This document shows, piece after piece, positions 1 to 5,683 of a DNA stretch of 16,939 nt (within the stretch, counting starts at the first letter, position 1; each line of letters starts with the position of its first letter). Both the position numbers and the translations under genes were made by a program. The DNA comes from DATJPD01 sp036394195. Its GTDB lineage: Bacteria; Pseudomonadota; Alphaproteobacteria; CACIAM-22H2. Under the pieces are notes generated by a model. The model was not told the origin of the DNA and made no database searches. It worked only from the letters and a program-made list of their open reading frames with translations. The DNA is taken from contig DASWFO010000264.1 in the NCBI GenBank assembly GCA_036394195.1, positions 1 through 16,939 of the forward strand, in the 5' to 3' direction.

Positions 1-95
1 GTCACCCCGGCCAAGCGGCGCAGCCGCGCGAGCCGGGGTCCATGCTGCCACGGGCGAGATGGACCCCGGATCTCGCTTCGCTCGTCCGGGGTGAC
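1..95. repeat. REP-like nested palindrome
   Basis: GTCACCCCGG at 1-10 is the exact reverse complement of CCGGGGTGAC at 86-95. Inside it, CCGGGGTCCAT (33-43) pairs with ATGGACCCCGG (59-69), and CCCCGGC (5-11) can also pair with GCCGGGG (32-38). The result is two adjacent stem-loops inside a larger inverted repeat. This is the architecture of the small intergenic palindromes common in alphaproteobacterial genomes. A related arrangement occurs at 5571-5655. It may act as a transcript 3'-end structure or be a nonautonomous REP element; no coding potential is seen. Confidence 0.7.
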
Positions 96-190
96 GAGGG
101 AAAAAGGATCGGGACTCATCTGTTGGCGTCGATCCACTAGCTTGATCGCGCGCGGAGACGCGGCGATGCCGGCGCGTTGATGCCGGCAGC

Positions 191-490
191 TCAGGGCATC
201 GGATTGATTTGTTCCGGTGCTCTTGCCCTCACCGCCGCCGCTGGCGAATCAATCGGCGGGATATGCAGCATGGCGTAGATCCGTCGCTTATCGCTGCCTT
301 CGACCGGCGATGACCACGCATAGGCGAGATTCGCTTGCGGATGGGCGACGAGCTTGAAGATGTACACGATGCCTTCCCAAACCGGCTGGCCCGCAACCAT
401 CTCGCGGACGGGCACCGATTGTGCGAAATGCGCCGTGCAGCCGTGCAACTTTTGGACGGCGCCCTTAAGCTCGTCTGCGGTTATTTCCAT
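191..490 (-). CDS. Small hypothetical protein (99 aa)
   Basis: I do not recognise the family. From the ATG at 490 the product is 99 residues, with a well-formed soluble core (MEITADELKGAVQKLHGC, then an aromatic-rich stretch around VWEGIVYIFKL and a segment ending RRIYAMLHIPP) and a short Pro/Ala-rich tail. There is no signal peptide or membrane segment. The frame stays open upstream to 610, and ATG at 532 or 610 are possible starts, but the extra residues are Arg/Pro-rich with disordered composition. I therefore prefer 490, although no strong ribosome binding site precedes any of them. It is transcribed in the same direction as the gene at 639-1043, which lies upstream, so the two could share a transcript. 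Confidence 0.55.
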   Translation of the reverse strand: MEITADELKGAVQKLHGCTAHFAQSVPVREMVAGQPVWEGIVYIFKLVAHPQANLAYAWSSPVEGSDKRRIYAMLHIPPIDSPAAAVRARAPEQINPMP

Positions 491-638
491 GGGAGTGGCC
501 AAAAGCTTCGAGTCGGGTTCAGGCGGGCGCATTTGATTTGTCTGCAGCCCCGTAGGCGCAGCCGATCGCCGGTGCGGCCGGCGATCGGGATCTCTCGTCG
601 AATCGGACAATGACCCTGTTGGCTCTGACGATCCGCGC

Positions 639-1043
639 TCAACCGGCCGTGGCGGCGGCCTTCACCGGCAGATCCATCAGCGTCTGGCTGCACAGGCCGG
701 CGGCACCCGCGACCGGCTTGTCGGCGCCGGCGAGCGTGACCCAGCCGCCCTCTTCGATGAAGGTGTCGCGCTTCCAGGACTCCGTGCCCCGCAGCGAGGC
801 GAGCCGGGTGGTGGCGTCGGTGCCGGCGACGAACTGATGCACGCACACGGCGGCGGCCAGCTCGGCGCGGGCCCCCGAGGCGGCCTTTGTCGCCATATCC
901 TGCGCGGTGTTGCCTCTGACCCAGCCGCCCCAGCCGAAGCCGACGATCATGGTGGCGGCGACGCTGATGACGCACAGCCAGGCGGCGAGCGCCTTCGTCG
1001 GCTGATAGCTGTCCCAACGCTTGCCGATGCCCTGATTGATCAT
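639..1043 (-). CDS. Hypothetical single-pass membrane protein (134 aa)
   Basis: The function is unknown. The ATG at 1043 is preceded by a strong AGGGAGGGG Shine-Dalgarno sequence 8 bases upstream, which decides this start over an in-frame upstream one at 1142. The N-terminus (MINQGIGKRWDSYQPTK) is short and basic, followed by one hydrophobic helix at about residues 18-39 (ALAAWLCVISVAATMIVGF) and then WGGWVRG. The remainder, rich in Ala and Thr with two Cys residues, would lie outside the membrane or in the periplasm. Topology suggests an uncleaved signal anchor, which is inference. The upstream intergenic stretch 1140-1270 is conspicuously AT-rich and probably carries the promoter, although no clean -35/-10 pair was found. 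Confidence 0.75.
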   Translation of the reverse strand: MINQGIGKRWDSYQPTKALAAWLCVISVAATMIVGFGWGGWVRGNTAQDMATKAASGARAELAAAVCVHQFVAGTDATTRLASLRGTESWKRDTFIEEGGWVTLAGADKPVAGAAGLCSQTLMDLPVKAAATAG

Positions 1044-1325
1044 GGTGAATCCCCTCCCTGTGATGCGACCCCTGCGGCGCACCGCTCGAGCGGTACCGCG
1101 CCATGGACCGGCGGTCGCGCCGAGGGTCCACGTCCAGGACATAACAACGATCTGTGGAAAACCTAACTTTATTTAGCTCTATTTTGGGAAAGGAGAGTAA
1201 TATTAGGCATCACCGCTGATTCGCGCTGCGATTCTCAAGAAAACCCGCAAGACAAAACCGACGAATCATTAGGCGAGAGCAGCGGGTTGACGGAAGACAC
1301 GGCCGTTTGACCGCGGCAGGGAGCC

Positions 1326-1523
1326 ATGATGCGCGAATATCGCTGGTTCTTTCACAATCGTGCGGCGCGGCCGATCACCACCGATCGCGGCCGGTTCCTG
1401 ACCGATGACGACGCCGTCGCCTGGGTCGAAGGGCTGCTCAGCAAGCATCTCGAGGCGGTGTCGGTCGAGGTCTGGGAGCAGGTCCGCCTGGTCGGCCGGC
1501 GGCAGCGCCCGGCCGCGGTTTAG
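1326..1523 (+). CDS. Small hypothetical protein (65 aa)
   Basis: I do not recognise this family. The ORF encodes a compact charged protein: MMREYRWFFHNRAARPITT at the start, then a DDDAVAWVEGLLSKHLEA helix-like segment, then VSVEVWEQVRLV. A good Shine-Dalgarno sequence (GGCAGGGAG) sits just before two consecutive ATG codons at 1326 and 1329; the second gives the more usual spacing. There is no signal peptide or transmembrane segment. It is followed 46 bases later by another small gene in the same direction (1570-1782), so the two may be co-expressed. Antisense frames through the region are longer but have random-looking composition. Confidence 0.6.
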   Translation: MMREYRWFFHNRAARPITTDRGRFLTDDDAVAWVEGLLSKHLEAVSVEVWEQVRLVGRRQRPAAV

Positions 1524-1569
1524 CGCTTCCGTTTCGGCGCGACCTGCGACCCACCAGAGCGCGCGCCGC

Positions 1570-1782
1570 ATGCCGTATTTCTTGAAATGGATTCCGGGAG
1601 GCCGGACCGAGATCATGCAGACCGGCGTGGCCTACGCGCGCCCGGCGGACGCCATGGATTTCGCCTGCGTCATCCTGGGCCAGACGCCCAAGGACATCTG
1701 GATCGAAGACGGGCACGGCACCAAAATCGTCCGCACGCCGGAAATCACCCAGCATTGCCGGATGCGCGGCCGCGCGGATTAG
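1570..1782 (+). CDS. Small hypothetical protein (70 aa)
   Basis: The function is unknown. The product, from ATG at 1570, begins MPYFLKWIPGGRTEIMQTGV and continues with a segment (PADAMDFACVILGQTPKDIWIEDGHGTKI) that reads like a small alpha/beta fold with an amphipathic helix followed by a strand. The frame is open upstream to 1405, but those residues are Ser/Arg-rich shadow of the preceding gene, so the start at 1570 is preferred. No strong ribosome binding site is visible immediately upstream. It follows the 65-aa gene in the same orientation and ends shortly before the palindromic repeat at 1853-1941. Confidence 0.6.
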   Translation: MPYFLKWIPGGRTEIMQTGVAYARPADAMDFACVILGQTPKDIWIEDGHGTKIVRTPEITQHCRMRGRAD

Positions 1783-1852
1783 GACGAGCGCACTCTCTTC
1801 TACGTCATTCCAGTGTCGGTGGCTGAGGAGGCGCGGGACGCGAGGTCCTTAT

Positions 1853-1941
1853 CGTCATCGCGAGGAGCGGAGCGACGAAGCGATCCAGCGACTGCGATCC
1901 TAGATTGCTTTCGCCTCGCGGAGCTCGGCGGCGCAATGACG
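1853..1941. repeat. Imperfect intergenic palindrome
   Basis: CGTCATCGCGAGGAGC at 1853-1868 is mirrored, imperfectly, by the segment ending GCGCAATGACG at 1931-1941. Inner arms GCGATCCAG and CTAGATTGC also pair imperfectly. This matches the widespread alphaproteobacterial repeat of the form CGTCATTGCGAGGAGCGAAGCGACGAAGC, recognised from memory. It lies between the 3' ends of a plus-strand gene (1570-1782) and a minus-strand gene (2000-2308), where a bidirectional 3'-end structure would fit. Confidence 0.6.
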
Positions 1942-1999
1942 CTCAGCGCCCTCTGCGCCTCCTCGGCGGTTATTCCGGGCTCCCGCTCGGCGCTCGGCT

Positions 2000-2308
2000 T
2001 CAGGTTACCGGCGCGAACTTCACCGCGACGCCGAACGGCATCGCGCAGGGCCCTTCGAGGACATGCACGTCGCGCACGCCGTCGACGGCGCGGTTCGGGC
2101 GCAGCCCGAGCTTCGCCAAGGCTTCGCGCGAGCCCTGGATCTCGACCTTGAGCCGCCGGTCGACGCAGCGGACGTTCAGGAAATCGGCGAACACGGGGCC
2201 GGCGACCGCGGCGGTGGCGCCGAACTGGTCTTCCGGCATGAACTCCCAGATCGTCACGGCCCCGCCCAAGGCGCCGCGGATGCAATCGGTCAGGCTTCGG
2301 GTTGCCAT
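2000..2308 (-). CDS. Conserved-looking hypothetical protein (102 aa)
   Basis: The family is not recognised. The product begins MATRSLTDCIRGALGGAVTI and continues through WEFMPEDQFGAT, a central VCVDRRLKVEIQGS-like beta-rich part, and a C-terminus ending in PFGVAVKFAPVT. The alternation of hydrophobic strands and short helices suggests a small soluble domain; no export signal or membrane helix is present. The start at 2308 is supported by GGAG about 9 bases upstream and by the poor composition of the 13 extra residues of the longer frame (to 2347). The gene is divergent from the metallopeptidase gene at 2438, so the 130-base gap between them should hold both promoters. Confidence 0.65.
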   Translation of the reverse strand: MATRSLTDCIRGALGGAVTIWEFMPEDQFGATAAVAGPVFADFLNVRCVDRRLKVEIQGSREALAKLGLRPNRAVDGVRDVHVLEGPCAMPFGVAVKFAPVT

Positions 2309-2437
2309 GAAGAACTCCGCTGTTGTGAAGGGGCGGAGTATACACAAGGAGCGGGCAAATAGGCGGGCCCGTCAGGGCCGGGAACATCATGCGGCGGCGG
2401 CCGTTGATCGGGGGGCGACCGCGGGCGAGGAGCAGGC

Positions 2438-3310
2438 ATGCGCTGGCAGGATTTACGGCGAAGCGACAATGTCGAGGACGCCGGCGGCGGCAGTGGCGGC
2501 GGCGGCTTTCGCATCGGCGGCGGCCTGGGGGTCGTCGGTGTCCTCGGCCTCCTGGTGGTCGGCTGGCTGGTCGGCATCGATCCGCTCGTCATGCTGCAGA
2601 TGCTCGAGGGCGGCGGTGGCGGTTACGTGGAGACGGCCCCCGACCGGCCGCGGTCGCCGGCCGACAGCGGGCTGCGCGATTTCGTGTCCGCCATCCTCGG
2701 CAGCACCGAGGACGTGTGGGGCGACATCTTCCGCCGCAACGGCCGCACCTATGAGCGGCCGCATCTCGTCATCTATTCCGGCGCCGTGCAGTCGGCCTGC
2801 GGCTTCGCCCAGGCCGCGATGGGCCCGTTCTACTGCGCGCCCGACCGGCGGATGTACATCGACCTCAGCTTCTACGACGAGCTGCGCCGCCGTTTTCACG
2901 CGCCCGGCGATTTCGCCCAGGCGTATGTGATCGCGCACGAGGTCGGCCATCACGTGCAGAACCTGCTCGGCATCATGGACCGCGCCCACGCCGCGATTCA
3001 GCGCGCCGGCTCGCGCGCCGAGGCGAACGGCTACTCGGTGCGCCTCGAGCTGCAGGCCGACTGCTATGCCGGCCTGTGGGCGCATCACGCCGACGAGGCC
3101 AAGCCGCTGCTCGAGCAGGGCGACGTCGAGCAGGCGCTGAACGCCGCCAGCGCCATCGGCGACGACCGCCTGCAGCGCGAAGCGCAAGGCCGCGTCGTCC
3201 CCGACAGCTTCACCCACGGCACCTCCGCCCAGCGCGTCCGCTGGTTCCAGCAGGGCCTCACGCAAGGGACCCTGCAGGCCTGCGACACGTTCAAGGCGGC
3301 GAAGCGCTAA
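2438..3310 (+). CDS. ypfJ: YpfJ-family neutral zinc metallopeptidase
   Basis: Membrane-anchored putative zinc protease of the YpfJ family; the physiological substrate is unknown. The protein is 290 aa. It has a Gly-rich N-terminal linker (residues 16-30), one hydrophobic helix (about 28-47), and a catalytic domain from about residue 75. The zincin motif HEVGH is at 167-171 (H167, E168, H171) and a downstream ELQADCYAG segment (204-212) supplies the likely third ligand, E204. Two cysteines (C121, C133) flank the PFYC region typical of the family. All key residues are present and the length matches the family. AGGAG lies 6 bases before the ATG. It ends just before a hairpin-rich spacer and faces the DUF5131 gene tail to tail. 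Confidence 0.93.
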   Translation: MRWQDLRRSDNVEDAGGGSGGGGFRIGGGLGVVGVLGLLVVGWLVGIDPLVMLQMLEGGGGGYVETAPDRPRSPADSGLRDFVSAILGSTEDVWGDIFRRNGRTYERPHLVIYSGAVQSACGFAQAAMGPFYCAPDRRMYIDLSFYDELRRRFHAPGDFAQAYVIAHEVGHHVQNLLGIMDRAHAAIQRAGSRAEANGYSVRLELQADCYAGLWAHHADEAKPLLEQGDVEQALNAASAIGDDRLQREAQGRVVPDSFTHGTSAQRVRWFQQGLTQGTLQACDTFKAAKR

Positions 3311-3311
3311 G

Positions 3312-3375
3312 CCCCTCTACCACGAAGTGGGAGAGGGAGGGGCCCGATCACGCAGTGATCGGGAGGGTGAGGGTT
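3312..3375. repeat. Tandem stem-loops between convergent genes
   Basis: Two hairpins follow the ypfJ-like stop codon. The first (3312-3336) pairs CCCTCTACCAC with GTGGGAGAGGG across a GAA loop with one mismatch. The second (3343-3363) is a perfect 9-bp stem, CCCGATCAC with GTGATCGGG, around GCA. The unit ends in GGGTGAGGGTT (3365-3375), which links it to the CCCTCACCC-type palindromes at 14288-14413. There is no T-run, so intrinsic termination is uncertain, but the placement between convergent genes suits a bidirectional 3'-end structure. Confidence 0.65.
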
Positions 3376-3406
3376 GTTCACCGCGGAGTGGAGCCGGAAT
3401 CTCCTG

Positions 3407-4195
3407 TTACTCTGCCGCAACTGCCCCCGCCAGCGCAGCCTGGAGGCGATGCACGGGATACTCGTCCCATGTACGACCATCGAGAACGCGGCCGGACGCC
3501 TTCTTGTTCACACCGCCCCATTGCTTGAAGAAGAACGCTGCGTTGTGGCGCCGGCACGACCGACGAATTTCGTCGATCCACCTACGGTCCATGGTCCGCG
3601 CATGGGGGCCGGACTCGCCACCGACGATTGCCCAATGAATGTCCTGTAGATCAACGTCGCCGACAGACCCGATCAATGGCTCAAACGAAACGAACCGAAC
3701 AGCAGCGGGCGTTGCACGGAGTGCATCTATCCGATGCAATACTCGCGCGTTCTCAACCGACGTGCCGAGCCAGACATTCGGCAGCATTTTGAAGCCCACG
3801 CTGGAGAGGACGCGTGCCATTCTCTTAGGCCGTTTGGTCAGAATCTGGAACTCGTGCCACCACGCTTGTTCCATGGTCGCCCAGACGCGCCGGATGAATT
3901 CGCGCGGCGCTCCGTCTTGGAACAAATCCGACATCGAGTTGACAAAGATGCGCCGCGACTTTCGCCACGACAGCGGTGCCGTCAGCGACGCTTCATCGAG
4001 TACGACCTTCCCGGTCCATACGGCGCGGCCCCCGCTCCTGCGCGTTGTTCCCTTGTACTTCGGCATGCCCATTGCTTCGAGGCGGGCTGCCATACGCATG
4101 GCGTAACAGTGCGTGCAACCGGGCGACACCATCAGGCATCCGGCGACAGGATTCCATGTCGCATCCGTCCATTCGATGTCCGATAGTCCCGCCAA
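3407..4195 (-). CDS. DUF5131 (phage Gp37/Gp68) three-Cys-motif protein
   Basis: A member of the Gp37/Gp68 family (DUF5131), whose biochemical role is unknown. Family hallmarks in the 262-aa product are IEWTDATWNP (7-16), the three-cysteine motif C20-x6-C27-x2-C30, NSMSDLF (86-92), QILTKRP (117-123), SVEN (146-149), SFEPL (170-174), VGGESG (191-196) and FFFKQWGG (221-228). The cysteine cluster resembles a metal or radical-SAM Fe-S site, which is inference. I chose a TTG start at 4195: it has GAGG 5 bases upstream and puts the conserved start of the domain at residue 7. The frame is open to 4312 inside tcmP, but no ATG lies nearer. It starts 7 bases after the tcmP stop, so translational coupling is likely. 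The gene is less GC-rich than its neighbours, suggesting transfer. Confidence 0.9.
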   Translation of the reverse strand: MAGLSDIEWTDATWNPVAGCLMVSPGCTHCYAMRMAARLEAMGMPKYKGTTRRSGGRAVWTGKVVLDEASLTAPLSWRKSRRIFVNSMSDLFQDGAPREFIRRVWATMEQAWWHEFQILTKRPKRMARVLSSVGFKMLPNVWLGTSVENARVLHRIDALRATPAAVRFVSFEPLIGSVGDVDLQDIHWAIVGGESGPHARTMDRRWIDEIRRSCRRHNAAFFFKQWGGVNKKASGRVLDGRTWDEYPVHRLQAALAGAVAAE

Positions 4196-4202
4196 ACCAC
4201 CC

Positions 4203-5087
4203 TCACATTTTAAGCACCGCGCCGGCCAATCGTAGTGCAAGCTGGTGCGCTTTTGGCGCGGGATTGGCGCACGCGAAGACGAGTGTGTACATGGCTCGGC
4301 CTTGGGCTCCAAGCGGCAATCCGTATTTCACGACGCCGCCTTTGAAAATCCCGGCCAAACGATGGAGAACGAAGTCCGCGATCGCGTCAATGCCACCCGC
4401 TTTGACGCTACGCGTCTCGGTTTCACCAAAGAGATCTGCGGCGGTCGTTTCGGTCTTTACCAGGAGGGAGCGCCATTCCGTCGTTCCGAGCATGGCATCG
4501 ACATGGGCACCACCTCCGGGCAACACACGGCCGTCTTTTGTCACTTGGCGATTAATTCCGATGCCGGTGGGTACGAGATACCAAAGGTCAACAGCTCGGG
4601 TCGCTGCGAGCACCTCAACGGTGTTCCATTCTACTTGAAATCCGAAAGGGTCGAGGAACACAACTGCACGTGATTTTCGCCAATCCCTCCGGCGACACTG
4701 CTCTCGTAGTGCCGTGTTCGCGTCTTCTGAAATAACTTCAATGCGATCTTGATGCGCCGGAAATTCTTTGCTGAGCTCTCGGAGCGCGGAAGACTTCTTA
4801 CGGCTCTTCTCGATGAAGATATATGCGTCGAATGGTGGATCGACGCGCAACGCGCGAAGGGCTGAGCCCTCGGCGACTGTCTCGACATTGAGCAATCCGA
4901 GCTGTCGTTCACCAACGCTGTCTTGTTTCGTCCAGGCGCCGGTCCCGGCAAAGGCATCGATGTACAGCGTGTCGAACGCCTGATTCTTCAGCGCCGTGGT
5001 GAAGCGCTCAAGATAATGCGCCACGAGCTTCAGTTTCTTTTCGGTGTGTGCGCTGCCAAAGCGTTGTGCCTTCACGAGCGCCTCCAT
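4203..5087 (-). CDS. tcmP: Three-Cys-motif partner protein TcmP
   Basis: TcmP-family protein, named because it recurs beside DUF5131 three-Cys proteins, as it does here. The activity is not established. The product from ATG 5087 is 294 aa. An N-terminal TEKKLKLVAHYL helix is followed by YIDAFAGTG (42-50), resembling motif I of class I SAM-dependent methyltransferases, then FIEK (91-94), the equivalent of an acidic motif II, and VFLDPFGF (143-150), resembling motif IV. A methyltransferase-like Rossmann fold is therefore a reasonable inference. The frame extends to a TTG at 5111, but that would lie upstream of the predicted -10 box, so the ATG at 5087 is preferred despite lacking a good ribosome binding site. 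It is first in a two-gene operon. Confidence 0.9.
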   Translation of the reverse strand: MEALVKAQRFGSAHTEKKLKLVAHYLERFTTALKNQAFDTLYIDAFAGTGAWTKQDSVGERQLGLLNVETVAEGSALRALRVDPPFDAYIFIEKSRKKSSALRELSKEFPAHQDRIEVISEDANTALREQCRRRDWRKSRAVVFLDPFGFQVEWNTVEVLAATRAVDLWYLVPTGIGINRQVTKDGRVLPGGGAHVDAMLGTTEWRSLLVKTETTAADLFGETETRSVKAGGIDAIADFVLHRLAGIFKGGVVKYGLPLGAQGRAMYTLVFACANPAPKAHQLALRLAGAVLKM

Positions 5088-5099
5088 CTCGTGAGAACA

Positions 5100-5128
5100 A
5101 ATATAGAACAAAAGTACCGCTTTGTAAA
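5100..5128 (-). promoter_or_regulatory. Predicted sigma70-type promoter of tcmP
   Basis: On the minus strand TTTACA (5128-5123; 5 of 6 to TTGACA) and TATATT (5105-5100; 5 of 6 to TATAAT) are separated by exactly 17 bases. Transcription would start near 5093, only about 5-7 bases before the ATG at 5087, predicting a nearly leaderless mRNA. This fits the absence of a clear Shine-Dalgarno sequence there. It is a sequence match only. Confidence 0.55.
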
Positions 5129-5570
5129 CTACCGCGCCGTGCGATCAGAAATGCCCTAAGCCGCTATCCCGCTGACGGCGCTGCGAAAAAGCCTTGCGTC
5201 GATTTTCGCTAAAATCGAGATGTGCAAGGGTTGCGAACAGGATTCCAAGGCGCCTTCAGCGACATCTTCGAACACTCGCACCCTCGCGGCGTTTTCGGTG
5301 CGCTAGTCGAAAGAGCTAGTCGGAAGAGATGTAGCCGGTTTGACCGGTGGGCGCTGCCGATCGGAACCGTTTTTCGCTTCAGCAGGTTGTCTGCGCGGCG
5401 AGACATCTCTAACGGCACCAGAACAGCCGGCAGAATTGCAGCAGGCCCGGAATTGCAGACGGCCATGCAATTCTTTTCGGCTTTTTTCGCGTGGGGTTCC
5501 AAAGGCTTGGAGAAACAATTGCAGTATTGCACCGGATTCAGGGGGGCGGGCCGCCAAGCGGCTTTGGCTT
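5129..5570. other. Gene-poor intergenic stretch with short repeats
   Basis: No convincing gene was found, although open frames run through on both strands. The stretch holds a perfect hairpin at 5200-5217 (CGATTTT / AAAATCG, 4-base loop); a 13-base tandem duplication at 5302-5327 (GCTAGTCGAAAGA then the same with one change); and a cluster of AATTGCAG words at 5434-5441, 5451-5458 and 5517-5524, with an inverted copy of AATTGCA at 5466-5472 and ATTGCA at 5526-5531. The region has lower GC than the metabolic genes and borders the tcmP unit, so it may be part of the same acquired segment or a degraded remnant. Confidence 0.5.
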
Positions 5571-5655
5571 CGGAGCCTGCCCGCGGACCTGATCCGCGGG
5601 TCATCCCCCCGGCAGGCCGGCGCGCAAGCGCCGCGCGCGACCGGGGGACCCATCG
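5571..5655. repeat. REP-like double stem-loop
   Basis: CCGCGGA (5581-5587) pairs with TCCGCGG (5593-5599) around a 5-base loop, and CCCCCGG (5606-5612) pairs with CCGGGGG (5641-5647) around an internal GC-rich stem. The second half (GTCAT, CCCCCGG, then GC-rich stem, then CCGGGGGACCCAT) parallels the element at 1-43 (GTCACCCCGG, GC-rich stem, CCGGGGTCCAT), so they appear to belong to one family. It lies 28 bases past the stop codon of the solute-binding protein gene and could form its transcript end. Confidence 0.6.
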
Positions 5656-5683
5656 CGCCGCCGAAACCCGGCCGTCCCTGCGT

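Noticed and set aside
2453..3265. A 270-codon minus-strand open frame.
   Set aside because: It is entirely antisense to the zinc metallopeptidase gene, whose HEVGH motif and codon bias are decisive.
5200..5217. The CGATTTT/AAAATCG hairpin as an intrinsic terminator.
   Set aside because: No T-run follows on either strand and no gene ends close to it, so it is described only as a hairpin.
5160..5570. A structured RNA (tRNA, tmRNA or other) in the gene-poor stretch.
   Set aside because: I looked for T-loop-like GTTCNANNC sequences with matching stems and for a CCA end, and found no consistent cloverleaf or tmRNA-like pairing.
5209..5604. A 131-codon minus-strand open frame as a possible gene upstream of tcmP.
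   Set aside because: Its composition is irregular, with several Cys and Pro clusters reflecting the AATTGCAG words and repeats; no ribosome binding site or recognisable domain was found. It may be a degraded remnant, but I could not support it as a gene.
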